DNA of 64,000 nt, from NCBI GenBank assembly GCA_018268595.1, contig JAFDWH010000004.1:124001-188000 (forward strand), in the 5' to 3' direction. Made by a program: the position numbers and the translations under genes. Shown here piece by piece: positions 1 through 8,865 of the stretch. Source of the DNA: Actinomycetota bacterium (GTDB taxonomy: Bacteria > Actinomycetota > Thermoleophilia > Solirubrobacterales > Solirubrobacteraceae). The stretch's first letter is position 1. Each line of letters starts with the position of its first letter. Below the pieces are notes generated by a model. The model ran no database searches. It saw nothing but the letters and a program-made list of their open reading frames with translations, and had not been told where the DNA came from.

Positions 1-56
1 CGGGACGGTCCCTCGCGCCAAACGCTGAACATGTAGTCGAATCGCATGTCGCTCAC
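1..56 (-). CDS. 5' end of an unidentified protein (partial)
   Basis: Only the first 15-18 codons are in the window, and the gene runs off the left edge. The reading frame opens with GTG at 56 or, three codons later, ATG at 47, and starts M-R-F-D-Y-M-F-S-V-W. It begins 6 bases after the stop of the upstream aldehyde dehydrogenase, so it is probably the next gene of the same operon. A purine-rich GAAGG lies just ahead. A flavin reductase gene further up the operon would fit a flavin-dependent monooxygenase here, but the fragment is too short to show that. Confidence 0.4.
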   Translation of the reverse strand, partial: MSDMRFDYMFSVWREGPS

Positions 57-62
57 CCTTCG

Positions 63-1589
63 TCAGCCGCGCGCTGCCAGAGCGGCGGCAGCGAGCGGTC
101 CGTTCGTTGCGTCCGCCCATCGCCCGAGGTCCGCGCCGGGCGGTCCGTACTCGAGCGCTTGGGCCTGCACCGCCGTCATCTCCTCGAACGCCTCGCGACC
201 GCTCTCGCGGCCGTAGCCGGACTGCTTGACGCCGCCGAACGGAAGCTGCCAGTGGAACGCGCGATAGCAGTTGATCCAAACCGAGCCGACCTCGAGCCTG
301 CCCGCGAGCCGCTCCGCGCGCGAGAGGTCGCTCGTCCACAACCCGGCCGCCAGCCCGTAGGCGGAGTCGTTGGCGATCTGCAGCGCCTCGTCCTCGCCGT
401 CGAAGGGCAGCACCACGCCGACCGGCCCGAAGATCTCCTCCTGGGAGATCTCCAGCGCGTTGTCGGCGTTCGTGACGACCGTCGGGCGGTAGAAGCAGCC
501 GCGCGCGAGGCGCTCGTCGTCCGGCGGCGCGCCGCCCGCCGCGATCGTCACGCCCTCGGCACGGGCGCGATCCACGAACCCCGCGACGCGCTCGCGCTGA
601 CGCGCGGACACGAGCGGTCCGATCATGGTCGCCTCGTCGAACGGGTCGCCGACGCGAAGGTCGTCCGCGATCGCGCACAGGCGCTCGACGAAGCCGTCGT
701 AGACCTCGCGCTGCACGAGCATGCGCGAGGGCGCGATGCAGCTCTGGCCGGCGGCGCCGAAGATCGCCGCGGCGGCCGACGACACGGCTTCGTCCAGCGC
801 GGCATCCGCGAACACGATGTACGGCGACTTGCCCCCGGCCTCGATCACGACGCGCTTCAGCGTGCGGGCAGCCGACGCGGCGATCTGGCGCCCGACGCCG
901 GTGCTCCCGGTGAACGAGACGAGCGCGACGTCCGGGTGCTCGACGAGCGCCTTGCCGACGGCGACGTCGCCGATCACGGCGTTGACGACGCCGTCGGGAA
1001 ATCCGGCCTCGGTGGCCAGGCGGGCGAGCGCGAACGGGGCGACGGGCGCGTCGGGCGACGGCTTGACGACGACCGTGTTGCCGGCCGCGAGCGCCGGAGC
1101 GATCTTCCAGCAGCCTGCCGAGACGGGCGAGTTGTACGGCGTCAGCGCCGCCACCACGCCGACCGGGCGATTGATCGTGAGGCCGCGCCGGCTCGACGAC
1201 AGCTCGAAGCTGCGGCCGCCCGACTCGCCCGCGAGGCCCGCGTAGTACGCGCACCAGTCGGCCATCGCCACCACCTCGTCGCGCGCCTGCCAGAGCGGCT
1301 TGCCGTTGTCGTGCGACTCGAGCGGCGCCAGCTCTGCGGCCCGCTCGCGCAGGAGCCCGGCGAAGCGGTGCAGGAGCTGCGCACGCTCGTCGGCGGACAG
1401 GCGCGCCCAGGCGCTGTCGCGGAAGGCTCGGCACGCAGAGGCGACCGCCTGCTCCACGGTCGCGGGCGTACCGTCGGCGACCATCGCCCAGGCCTCACCG
1501 GTCGCAGGGTCGATCGCCTCGCGGAAGCTCGCCTGCTCGACGACATGCGCACCGTCGATCCAGGCCCCGTAACGGACGGGTTCGTTCAT
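63..1589 (-). CDS. Aldehyde dehydrogenase (NAD(P)-dependent)
   Basis: The 508-residue protein has the usual length and all landmarks of the aldehyde dehydrogenase superfamily: the oxyanion-hole Asn in LTPYNSP (N153), the coenzyme segment VSFTGSTGVG (about 225-234), the general-base Glu in VIEAGGKSP (E250), and the nucleophile in GAAGQSC (C284). It should oxidise an aldehyde to its carboxylic acid in the cytoplasm. The ATG at 1589 is 28 bases after the amidohydrolase stop, so the two are probably co-transcribed. This is the second such enzyme in the operon and is clearly different in sequence from the one at 2505-4010. The substrate cannot be read from the sequence. A semialdehyde from a degraded ring or side chain is plausible from the neighbours. 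Confidence 0.93.
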   Translation of the reverse strand: MNEPVRYGAWIDGAHVVEQASFREAIDPATGEAWAMVADGTPATVEQAVASACRAFRDSAWARLSADERAQLLHRFAGLLRERAAELAPLESHDNGKPLWQARDEVVAMADWCAYYAGLAGESGGRSFELSSSRRGLTINRPVGVVAALTPYNSPVSAGCWKIAPALAAGNTVVVKPSPDAPVAPFALARLATEAGFPDGVVNAVIGDVAVGKALVEHPDVALVSFTGSTGVGRQIAASAARTLKRVVIEAGGKSPYIVFADAALDEAVSSAAAAIFGAAGQSCIAPSRMLVQREVYDGFVERLCAIADDLRVGDPFDEATMIGPLVSARQRERVAGFVDRARAEGVTIAAGGAPPDDERLARGCFYRPTVVTNADNALEISQEEIFGPVGVVLPFDGEDEALQIANDSAYGLAAGLWTSDLSRAERLAGRLEVGSVWINCYRAFHWQLPFGGVKQSGYGRESGREAFEEMTAVQAQALEYGPPGADLGRWADATNGPLAAAALAARG

Positions 1590-1617
1590 CAGTCGTTCTC
1601 CATCTTGGACAGGTCTT

Positions 1618-2502
1618 TCAGGCTCCCTGCACGGCCGGGAGCCGCAGGCCGGCGAGCGACAACGGACGCCGGTAGACGATCCCCTCGATGACTTCCTCGG
1701 AGATCTCCGGGAGCCGTCCCTCCGTGAGGGTGTTGATGTCTCGCAGCGCGGACAGGCAGAACGTCGGATGCAGAACCGGGAAGTCGGTTCCGAACAGCAC
1801 GCGATCGAGCACGCCGTAGTCGCGAGCGGCCAGCAGCATGTTGTGCAGCTGCCAGGGGCGATGGAACCGTGCGGAGATGTCCATCAGGACGTTCGGGTTC
1901 TTGTACATGAGCGCGATCGTCTCCGTGAACCACGGCTGGCCTCCGTGGGCGACGATCAACGTCAGCTCCGGGAAGCTGCGGGCGACCTTGTCGAGCAGCA
2001 CCGGATTGGCGTACTCGAGCACGCCTTCAGGCAGGAAGACCCCGCCTTGGTGCCACATCACGGGAATCCCGAGGTCGGCCGCCGTCTCGAGGACGCGCCA
2101 CGACTCCGCCGAGTGCGGATGAACGCCCTGGTACGGCGGGGACAGCTTCAGGCCCCGCAGCCCGAGCGTCTCGATCGCATAGCGCAACTCGTCGACGGCC
2201 GTAGCGTCGCCGGGATCGACGCTCGCGAAGCCGAGCGTGTCGTGCGGGCGCCGCTGCACGTACTCGGCGACGTGCTCGTTGGGGAACGCCATGTCATGTC
2301 GCGAGCATTTCAACGCGATGACCACCGCGACGTCGATGCCCGACGTGGCCCGCGCCTCGTCGAGGTCGTCGAACGTCGCCCCGCTGACCGCGGACGAGTC
2401 CCCGCCATAGCGGCGCGCCAGCCCGGCGGACCAGATCGGCCCCGGGTGCTCGGGCAGGAAGGTGTGCATGTGCCAATCGATCAGCAAGCGCTCGTCGGAC
2501 AC
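1618..2502 (-). CDS. Amidohydrolase family 2 metal-dependent hydrolase
   Basis: This 294-residue protein resembles the TIM-barrel amidohydrolase-2 family, which includes ACMSD-type decarboxylases and lactone hydrolases. It opens with the metal-binding HxH in DWHMHTFLPEH. Further likely ligands are the His in LIVAHGGQP and the Asp in LFGTDFP. I chose the GTG at 2502 because AGGAGG lies 6 bases upstream and the HxH motif then sits about 10 residues from the N terminus, as is usual. The start is 2 bases after the stop of the second aldehyde dehydrogenase, which indicates tight coupling. In this operon it could hydrolyse or decarboxylate a ring-cleavage or lactone intermediate; the reaction is inferred. 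Confidence 0.87.
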   Translation of the reverse strand: MSDERLLIDWHMHTFLPEHPGPIWSAGLARRYGGDSSAVSGATFDDLDEARATSGIDVAVVIALKCSRHDMAFPNEHVAEYVQRRPHDTLGFASVDPGDATAVDELRYAIETLGLRGLKLSPPYQGVHPHSAESWRVLETAADLGIPVMWHQGGVFLPEGVLEYANPVLLDKVARSFPELTLIVAHGGQPWFTETIALMYKNPNVLMDISARFHRPWQLHNMLLAARDYGVLDRVLFGTDFPVLHPTFCLSALRDINTLTEGRLPEISEEVIEGIVYRRPLSLAGLRLPAVQGA

Positions 2503-2504
2503 CG

Positions 2505-4010
2505 CTACCTCCTCATGACCAACGCGTCGGCAGGGGCGTCGTCGCTCAGATCGAGCCAGACAGTCTTGACGCGGGTGTACTCGGCGATCGACTCCTGGCC
2601 GCTCTCCTTGCCGTAGCCGCTGGCCTTGAACCCGCCGAACGGGGTGGTCGGAGACAGCGCCCGGTAGGTGTTGACCCAGACGGTTCCGGCGTCCAACCGG
2701 TGCGCCATCCGATGAGCGCGCGACAGGCTGGTCGTCCAGACGCCGGCCGCCAGGCCGAACAGGGAGTCGTTGGCGGCCGCCACGACGTCGTCGTCGTCGT
2801 CGAACGGCATGACGGCGAGCACGGGCCCGAAGACCTCCTCGCGCGCGAGTCGGCTGTCGTTTCGCACGCCTTCGAAGATGGTCGGCTCGACGAAGTACCC
2901 GTCTGCGAGATCCCCGTCGACCGCACGCGCGCCGCCCACGCGCACCGTGCCGCCGTCGTGACGTCCGACGTCGATGTACTCCAGGACGCGCGCCATCTGA
3001 CCCTCGAACGCGACGGGGCCGATGTCGGTGTCCTCGCTCAAGGGGTCGCCCAGGCGCATCCGACGGGTGCGCTCCTCCAACCGCGAGAGGACCTCGTCGT
3101 AGATCGGGCGCTGCACGAAGGCGCGCGAGCCGGCGACGCAGGTCTGTCCGCACGCGGCGAAGATCCCGGCTACCAACCCGGGCAGAGCGCGGTCGAGGTC
3201 CGCGTCGGCGAAGACGATGTTCGGGGACTTTCCGCCAAGCTCCAGCACGGATCGGATCGGACGGTCCGCGGCGATTCGCGCGATCGCCCGCCCCGTCTCG
3301 GTGCCCCCCGTGAACGTGATCAGGTCGACGTCGGGATGGGCGACCAGCGCGTGACCGGCCGACGAGCCGGCCCCGGTCACGACGTTCACGACGCCCGCCG
3401 GAAGACCGGCCTCCTCCAGGATCGCGACGAACTCCATCATCGACGCCGTCGTGTGCTCCGACGGCTTCACCACGACCGTGTTGCCCGTCGCGAGCGCCGG
3501 CGCGATCTTGGTGCTCGCGATCGCAAGCGGCGAGTTCCACGGCACGACGACGGCGACCACGCCGACGGGCTCGCGCCGCAAGTAGGTCAGCGTCGCCGGG
3601 TCCGTGGGGACCACGCTTCCGTGAACCTTGTCGGCCCACCCGGCGTAGTACTCCCAGAGGCTCGGCAGCGCACGCATCTGCGCACGCATCTCCCGGATCA
3701 GCTTGCCGTTGTCGGTGGTCTCGAGGACGGCAAGCTGGTCGGCGCGACGGGCGACGCCGTCAGCAACCCGGCGCAGCAGGCGGGCGCGGTCGAGCGGCTT
3801 CATGTCGCGCCATTCGCGGGCGGACAGCGCCGCGCGGGCGCTGCGCACGGCGGCGTCGACGTCCTCCGCGCCTGCGTTGGCGAGCGTGTACCAGGGCCGT
3901 CCCGTCGCCGGGTTGACGCTCGTCATCGTCTCCCCGGTCCGCGCCTGGACGTGCTGGCCGTCGATGTACAGTCCATACGCGGTCCCGGGCTCTTGCTGCG
4001 TTGCGCTCAT
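2505..4010 (-). CDS. Aldehyde dehydrogenase (second copy in operon)
   Basis: This is a full-length, 501-residue aldehyde dehydrogenase with the Asn of VVPWNSP (N159), the TFTGGTETG coenzyme loop (about 232-240), the catalytic Glu in LELGGKSP (E257) and the nucleophile in ACGQTC (C291). The ATG at 4010 overlaps the flavin reductase stop by 4 bases (ATGA), with AAAGGTG just upstream, so this start is well supported. It shares the fold but not close sequence with the enzyme at 63-1589, so the two probably take different aldehydes of one pathway. Cytoplasmic NAD(P)-dependent oxidation is known for the family; the substrate here is not. Confidence 0.93.
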   Translation of the reverse strand: MSATQQEPGTAYGLYIDGQHVQARTGETMTSVNPATGRPWYTLANAGAEDVDAAVRSARAALSAREWRDMKPLDRARLLRRVADGVARRADQLAVLETTDNGKLIREMRAQMRALPSLWEYYAGWADKVHGSVVPTDPATLTYLRREPVGVVAVVVPWNSPLAIASTKIAPALATGNTVVVKPSEHTTASMMEFVAILEEAGLPAGVVNVVTGAGSSAGHALVAHPDVDLITFTGGTETGRAIARIAADRPIRSVLELGGKSPNIVFADADLDRALPGLVAGIFAACGQTCVAGSRAFVQRPIYDEVLSRLEERTRRMRLGDPLSEDTDIGPVAFEGQMARVLEYIDVGRHDGGTVRVGGARAVDGDLADGYFVEPTIFEGVRNDSRLAREEVFGPVLAVMPFDDDDDVVAAANDSLFGLAAGVWTTSLSRAHRMAHRLDAGTVWVNTYRALSPTTPFGGFKASGYGKESGQESIAEYTRVKTVWLDLSDDAPADALVMRR

Positions 4011-4585
4011 GGGGCACCTTTCTCGGCGGTCGATCCGCGATCGCCTGGGAATGGGTCGCTTGATCCGCCGCAGGACGAGGGCGTGCCGGCTGGTGAAGCT
4101 GGCAGCCATCCGGTCGAGTCGAAGAACTTCCCGTCGAGGTAGACCAGCGGCGGTCGATCGCTGGCGTCGCACGACACCACCTCGCCGATCAGCACGAAGT
4201 GCGTCGCGGCGAGCGCGATCGTCGTCGGTCTCACCTCGAAGTGCGCGCTGGCGCCGTCCAGCAACGGCGCGCCGCATGCCCCGAGACGCCATTCCAGGTG
4301 CGCGAACTTGTCGTTCTCGCGCCCGGCGAAGGTCCGCGCCACAGGCTCCTGGTCGGCTGCCAGCAGGTTGATGCCGATGCTCGTCGCGCGCACCAGCGCC
4401 TCGCAGCTGCGCGACGCTCTCGAGACGCACACGAGCACCGTCGGAGGCTCCAGCGACACGCTGCAGAACGCGTTGACCGCCAATCCCTTCGGCTGGTCGT
4501 GCGCCATCGTCGTGACGACGGTGACGCCGGTCGGGAACGTCCGGTGCGCTGCACGAACGACGGCTGGGTCGAGCGATCCCGTCAT
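4007..4585 (-). CDS. Flavin reductase (HpaC/DIM6-NTAB family)
   Basis: The 192-residue protein has the pattern of short-chain flavin reductases: an N-terminal FPTGVTVVTT segment, then GLAVNAFCSVSLEPP (flavin-binding loop), CVSRASRS, and FAGRENDKF. Such proteins use NAD(P)H to make reduced FMN/FAD for a separate flavin-dependent monooxygenase. The ATG at 4585 overlaps the SnoaL-like gene stop by 4 bases, and its own stop overlaps the next aldehyde dehydrogenase start by 4 bases. No complete monooxygenase is visible in this window, so its partner may lie beyond the left edge. The C-terminal 25 residues are Gly/Ser/Pro-rich and look unstructured. Confidence 0.88.
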   Translation of the reverse strand: MTGSLDPAVVRAAHRTFPTGVTVVTTMAHDQPKGLAVNAFCSVSLEPPTVLVCVSRASRSCEALVRATSIGINLLAADQEPVARTFAGRENDKFAHLEWRLGACGAPLLDGASAHFEVRPTTIALAATHFVLIGEVVSCDASDRPPLVYLDGKFFDSTGWLPASPAGTPSSCGGSSDPFPGDRGSTAEKGAP

Positions 4586-5001
4586 CGCGCGGTGACGGTG
4601 ATGATGTCGAGTGCGGCGAGCATCTCGCGGGGATCCCAGGTCACCCACTCCTCGACGATGCGCCGAGCGCGGATGCTGGCGATCGAGATGCCGTTGACGA
4701 CGATCTTGCGGCCGGTGCCCGGCACACCCAAGTACTCCCGCTCGTGCGTCCCGGTGCTCGTCCAGCGGATCGCGAGGCGATCGTCCTGGCCGAAGATGTC
4801 GTCCACCACCGCCACCACGCCCGGGAAGGCATGGCGCAGGGCCTGAATGCGCAGCTTGAGCTCGTCCAGGCCGATCGAGCCGCCGTTGCCCTCGTGTCGG
4901 ACGTACTCCGGTGCGAACACGCGATCGAGCGCGGCGACGTCGCCGACGTTCCAGGCGCGGGCCCAGCCCTCGATGATCCACTCGTACTGATCGTGCCTCA
5001 T
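4582..5001 (-). CDS. SnoaL-like / NTF2-fold protein
   Basis: This small 139-residue protein starts with a helix (YEWIIEGWARAWNVGD) followed by DRVFAPEYVRHEG, the typical opening of SnoaL-like polyketide-cyclase and ester-cyclase relatives. Conserved features include the FPGVVAVVDDIFGQDDRLAIRW strand pair region and a GVPGTGRKI turn. The family folds as an alpha+beta barrel cone and contains hydrolases, isomerases, cyclases and non-enzymatic ligand binders. The ATG at 5001 follows the upstream gene by 19 bases, and the stop overlaps the flavin reductase ATG. A small-molecule isomerase or hydrolase role in the pathway is a guess from context. Confidence 0.82.
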   Translation of the reverse strand: MRHDQYEWIIEGWARAWNVGDVAALDRVFAPEYVRHEGNGGSIGLDELKLRIQALRHAFPGVVAVVDDIFGQDDRLAIRWTSTGTHEREYLGVPGTGRKIVVNGISIASIRARRIVEEWVTWDPREMLAALDIITVTAR

Positions 5002-5020
5002 GTCACGCCGCGCCCGCCGC

Positions 5021-5575
5021 TCATGCCTCGTCGGGTCGGAAGGCCGCAAGGCGCGCGTGGGGCCGGCCGCCGGTCGAGCCCGCGAGACCGATGAGGATCT
5101 CGTCGGGATGCGGCGCGTCGGGGATGCGAACCTCGAGCGTCTGGTGATGCGAGCGGACCGTCGCGTCCGTGATGTGCTTGAGCGGCACGTCGAAGACCGT
5201 GCCTTCGCCGCCTCGCTTCTCGACCGCCGGCAGCAGCGTGGTGGCGTCGACGGCATCGCGCAGGTGGTTGCCGAACCGCAGCGTGTGCAGCAGCCCCGAC
5301 GCGTGCTCGACGTCCCCGTTGAGGCCGACGACGCCTGCCTTCCCGTACGCCTCGACCTGCGCGGGCAGAGCGTCCACGAGGCGCGGCGCCAGGAGCGCCC
5401 CCAGCTCGGGGGCGACCTGCTCGATCACCGGTCCGAGGTCCTCGACGAAGCCTTGGCCCGCCCACGGGTTGGCGATCACCGCGCCCACGAACGCCAGGTG
5501 AATCGGGGCGGCGAGGTCCCGGTCACCCTCTTGATTGACTTCCTCGACGATCGTCACGAGCTTGCGCACGTTCAT
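5021..5575 (-). CDS. Amino acid synthesis family protein (DUF1185)
   Basis: The 184-residue protein begins M-N-V-R-K-L-V-T-I-V-E-E-V and continues with NPWAGQGFVEDL and the conserved KHITDATVRSHHQTLEVRIPDAPHPDEI region. I recognise this as the amino-acid-synthesis family (DUF1185, Pfam AA_synth), whose biochemical function is not established to my knowledge. These proteins often occur near flavin-dependent or amidohydrolase genes in catabolic operons. The ATG at 5575 is preferred over a TTG two codons earlier because GGAGGGG lies at good spacing before it. It follows the enoyl-CoA hydratase stop by 54 bases and is probably in the same transcript. Confidence 0.8.
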   Translation of the reverse strand: MNVRKLVTIVEEVNQEGDRDLAAPIHLAFVGAVIANPWAGQGFVEDLGPVIEQVAPELGALLAPRLVDALPAQVEAYGKAGVVGLNGDVEHASGLLHTLRFGNHLRDAVDATTLLPAVEKRGGEGTVFDVPLKHITDATVRSHHQTLEVRIPDAPHPDEILIGLAGSTGGRPHARLAAFRPDEA

Positions 5576-5629
5576 CCCCAACCCCTCCAGCAGTTCTGTG
5601 GCATGCCACGGTCGTCCCCGGTCACGGCC

Positions 5630-6472
5630 TCAGCCGCCCTCGGGCAGGTTTCCTGCGCCGGTCCACACCGGCGCCCGTTTCTCGGCGAAGGCCGTCAGGC
5701 CCTCGCGCGCATCGGCGCTCTGCGAGAGCATCGCGGCCAGGTCGAGCTCGATCGTGAGCGCCTCGGCCAGGGGCACGGCCTGGCCGCGACGCACGGCCGC
5801 CTTGATGAAGCGGACGGCCAGCGGTGCGCTCTGCGCGATCGCGTCCGCCAGCTCCATCGCCGCCCGCGGCAGCTCAGCGGACGGCACGACGCTGCTCACG
5901 AGCCCGACCCGAAGCGCCTCCTCGGCGGAGATCGACTCGCCGGTCATCAGCATCTCGAGCGCCTTCGACTCGCCGATCAAGCGCGGCAGCCGCTGCGTGC
6001 CGCCGCTGCCGGGCATGATGCCCCGCCGCGCCTCGGGAAGACCGAACTGCGAGGTGGTAGAGGCGATGCGAAAGTCGCAGCAGAGCGCGAGCTCCAGCCC
6101 GCCGCCCAGCGCATAGCCGTCGATCGCGGCGATCGTCGGCTTGCCGACGCGGGCGAGCGCATGGGCATCGCCCTCCTCGCCGTAGGACCGGCGCACGCCG
6201 ATCACGTCGCGGTCGTCCTCAGCAGCCTCCTTGATGTCCATGCCGACCGAGAAGGCGCGCCCGCCGGCGCCGCTCAGCACCGCGACCGTCACGCTGGGAT
6301 CCTCGTCGACCCAGCGAAAGGCATCGGCCAGCAGCTCGCGCAGGCGGCGGTTGCGCGCGTTGAGGACCTTCGGCCGGTTCATGGTGATGAACGCCACGCC
6401 GCCCCTCTTGTCGATTACGAGCTCATCCGACTCGGCCGCAACGCTTCTCTCTTGGGTCATGTCCTCACTCAT
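5630..6472 (-). CDS. Enoyl-CoA hydratase/isomerase (crotonase family)
   Basis: This 280-residue crotonase-fold protein has the CoA-binding/oxyanion segment AFSVGMDIKEA (about 73-83) and both catalytic glutamates of true hydratases: E127 in YALGGGLELAL and E147 in FGLPEARRG, followed by PGSGGTQRL. It should add water to a 2-enoyl-CoA. The ATG at 6472 overlaps the last base of the CaiB-type gene stop (TGATG), so translation is coupled to the CoA-transferase upstream. Keeping both Glu makes a hydratase more likely than a decarboxylase or dehalogenase of the same fold. Confidence 0.92.
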   Translation of the reverse strand: MSEDMTQERSVAAESDELVIDKRGGVAFITMNRPKVLNARNRRLRELLADAFRWVDEDPSVTVAVLSGAGGRAFSVGMDIKEAAEDDRDVIGVRRSYGEEGDAHALARVGKPTIAAIDGYALGGGLELALCCDFRIASTTSQFGLPEARRGIMPGSGGTQRLPRLIGESKALEMLMTGESISAEEALRVGLVSSVVPSAELPRAAMELADAIAQSAPLAVRFIKAAVRRGQAVPLAEALTIELDLAAMLSQSADAREGLTAFAEKRAPVWTGAGNLPEGG

Positions 6473-7686
6473 CACTTGACCACGTCCGTTTCCTGCCACT
6501 CCGCGAGCTGCTCCCGCGTGTAGCCCAGGAGGTCGCAGAACACGTGGGCGTTGTCGGCGCCCAGCTCCCGCATCGCCTCCGGTTCGTGGAGCTGCAGCTC
6601 CGCGAAGTGGATCGGGAGCGTCGCGACAGGGATCTCGCCGAAGGCGGCGTGCCGCGTCATGCGGACGAGCTCGCGCGTCCGCAGCTGCGGGTCGGCGTAG
6701 AGGTCCTCGGCCTTCTGCACTGCGCCGCACGGAACGGCCGCCGCCTGCAGGAGGCGCATCACCTCGTGCGCGTCGCGGCGGCTGGTCCACGCGGCCAAGA
6801 GCTCGTCGATCTCGTCGAGCCTGCCGCGCCGGGCGGCAAGCGTGGCGAAGCCCGCATCGGCCGCAAGCTCAGGCCGGCCGATCGCCTCGCACAGCCGCTG
6901 CCACTGCTCGTCGGTCTCGACCGCGATCACGCACCAGCGGTCGTCTCCCTCGCACGGGTAGCAGTTGTGCGGCGCCGCACCGGGCCAGTCGTTCCCGATG
7001 GGCTCCGGATCCCGCCCGTTGACCAGGCTGGTGGCATAGCTCACGCCCAGCAGGTACGCCACCATCTCCGCCTGAGCCAGCTCGAGGTACGCACCCTCGC
7101 CGCTCTTGCGCCGCCGCAGCAGCGCGGCCATGACCGCGGTCGGCGCGAGCGCCGCGGCCACGTAGTCGGGGTACGCGCCCTGAAATCCCACGGGACGGGG
7201 CTTGCCCGGGTGATTCCACAGATACGTCATGCCGGCGACCGCGTTGAGCGTCTGGCCCCAGGTTCCGTACCAGCTCTTCGGGCCGGTGCTGCCCATCCCG
7301 GGCATCTTCATGTAGATGAGATCGGGCTTCGCCTCGCGCAGAACGTCCAGCCCCAGCCCGAGTCGCGTCATCACGTCTGGGCGGAAGTTCTCGATGACGA
7401 CGTCCGACTTCGCGACGAGTTCCACGAACAGCCGCCGGGCGGTTTCGTTCTTGAGGTTGAGCTGCGCGCTCTTGACGTTCAGGTTGTTCTCGAGGAACCG
7501 GCCGGAGGCCTCGATGTCATCTCCGGTGGAGTAGAACCGGAAGCTGTCCAAGCCCCCGTTCAGCGACTCGAACTTGATCACCTCCGCGCCGCACTGAGCG
7601 AGGCAGCGCGATGCCGACGGCCCTGCCACGCCGGCGGTCAGCGCGAGCACGCGGATGCCTCTGAGGGGGGCCACGCCGGCCTGCAT
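6472..7686 (-). CDS. CaiB/BaiF family CoA-transferase, catalytic-type subunit
   Basis: This 404-residue class III CoA-transferase has the N-terminal GIRVLALTAGVAGPSASRCLAQCGAEVIKFE block typical of CaiB/BaiF. The family forms a glutamyl/aspartyl-CoA thioester on a conserved Asp placed before a short Ala-rich helix; here that Asp is present as D174 in AYPDYVAAALAPTAVMAAL. It moves CoA between carboxylic acids in the cytoplasm. Its start follows the stop of the partner CaiB gene directly, and the partner lacks the Asp, so the two may form a heteromer with one active subunit. The acyl donor and acceptor are unknown. Confidence 0.9.
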   Translation of the reverse strand: MQAGVAPLRGIRVLALTAGVAGPSASRCLAQCGAEVIKFESLNGGLDSFRFYSTGDDIEASGRFLENNLNVKSAQLNLKNETARRLFVELVAKSDVVIENFRPDVMTRLGLGLDVLREAKPDLIYMKMPGMGSTGPKSWYGTWGQTLNAVAGMTYLWNHPGKPRPVGFQGAYPDYVAAALAPTAVMAALLRRRKSGEGAYLELAQAEMVAYLLGVSYATSLVNGRDPEPIGNDWPGAAPHNCYPCEGDDRWCVIAVETDEQWQRLCEAIGRPELAADAGFATLAARRGRLDEIDELLAAWTSRRDAHEVMRLLQAAAVPCGAVQKAEDLYADPQLRTRELVRMTRHAAFGEIPVATLPIHFAELQLHEPEAMRELGADNAHVFCDLLGYTREQLAEWQETDVVK

Positions 7687-8861
7687 CAGCGACCTCCGTC
7701 CGTGACGAGTGACTCGATCTGCGACCGGCGCAACAGCTCCGCGGTGTGCTCGCCCAGCCGCGGAGCCGGACGCGCGGCGACGCGCTGCTCGTCGACGAGC
7801 ACCGGGAATCCCACCTGGCCTTCGCCGCCGGCGCCGCCGTTCGCCACCTGCTGCACCATCCCGCGCGCCTCGACCTGCTTGTCACGCGCGAACTCGCTCG
7901 GCGCGTTGACGGGCAGGCACGGAACGCCCTTGGACTGCATCAGGTGAGCCAGCTCCTCCTTGGCGAAGCGACTGGTGAACGCCGCGACGTCGGCGTTGAC
8001 CGCCTCGACGTGCTGACGCCGAACGGAATCGGGCTCCCACTGCGGATCGTCGTACTTCTCCGGATGGCCGTCCCACACCTCGAGCAACTTCGGCCAGTGC
8101 ACGCGGGACGCGAACAGGAAGACGAAGCCGTCGCTGGCGGGGAAGACGTTGGCCGGCGCCGCGAACGGATGCTGGCTGCCGTGTCGCTCGACGTTTCTCC
8201 CGGTCGATCCGAAGATGCGCAGCAGGTGCTCCTGCGTGGCCAGCGTCTCCTGGACGGAGACGTCGACGAGCTCGCCGTGACCGCGCTGCTCGCGCTCCCA
8301 CAGCGCGAGCAGGGTGCCGTAGGCGGCGTGCACGCACGCGTAGTAGAAGCCCTGCGTCTCCGGTGCGCACGTGGGCGCCTCGACGGGATTCCCCGCGACG
8401 TACATGAGGCCGCTCATCGCGAAGGCGACGAGGTGCGGCGCGAGGTACTCGCGGTAGGGCCCCTCCTGGCCGAAGCTCGTCACAGAGGTGACGACGAGCC
8501 CCGGATTGCGCTGCGACAGCACGTCGCGGCCGAGCCCTCTCCGCTCGAGCGTCCCCGGGTCAAAGCTCTCGAGCACCACGTCGGCGGACTCCACGAGACG
8601 CAGAAACGCCTCGCGCCCGTCGGGAGCGTCGAGGTCGAGCACGACGCTCGACTTGCCGGCGTTGAGGAAGCCGAACCGCAGACTCTCGTCCGGGCCCTCC
8701 TCATCGTTGCGGAACGGCCCCATCCGACGGACGGGATCGCCTTCGGGCGGCTCGATCTTGATGACCTCGGCACCGAGGTCGGCGAGCAGCTTGCCGGCGA
8801 ACTGACCGCGCAGGTCGGCGAGGTCGAGAACGACATAGCCCTCGAGCAGCCCAGTGAGCAC
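7686..8861 (-). CDS. CaiB/BaiF family CoA-transferase homologue lacking the catalytic Asp
   Basis: The 391-residue protein has the CaiB/BaiF opening (DLADLRGQFAGKLLADLGAEVIKIEPPEGDPVR) and the later ALW/GELVDVSVQE signature. Where the family has the Asp that carries the CoA intermediate, my alignment on the HAAYGTLLAL helix places F172, in TQGFYYACVHAAYG. It is therefore probably a non-catalytic or structural partner of the adjacent gene, as in known two-subunit CoA-transferases such as the benzylsuccinate enzyme. GTG at 8861 is the start. Its stop codon ends one base into the next gene's start region, so the pair should be made in equal amounts. Confidence 0.86.
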   Translation of the reverse strand: MLTGLLEGYVVLDLADLRGQFAGKLLADLGAEVIKIEPPEGDPVRRMGPFRNDEEGPDESLRFGFLNAGKSSVVLDLDAPDGREAFLRLVESADVVLESFDPGTLERRGLGRDVLSQRNPGLVVTSVTSFGQEGPYREYLAPHLVAFAMSGLMYVAGNPVEAPTCAPETQGFYYACVHAAYGTLLALWEREQRGHGELVDVSVQETLATQEHLLRIFGSTGRNVERHGSQHPFAAPANVFPASDGFVFLFASRVHWPKLLEVWDGHPEKYDDPQWEPDSVRRQHVEAVNADVAAFTSRFAKEELAHLMQSKGVPCLPVNAPSEFARDKQVEARGMVQQVANGGAGGEGQVGFPVLVDEQRVAARPAPRLGEHTAELLRRSQIESLVTDGGR

Positions 8862-8865
8862 CGCG

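Noticed and set aside
159-1691. A 510-codon frame on the plus strand opposite the first aldehyde dehydrogenase
   Set aside because: It is antisense to a well-supported gene, is Arg/Ala-rich and low in hydrophobic pattern, as expected for shadow frames in GC-rich DNA.
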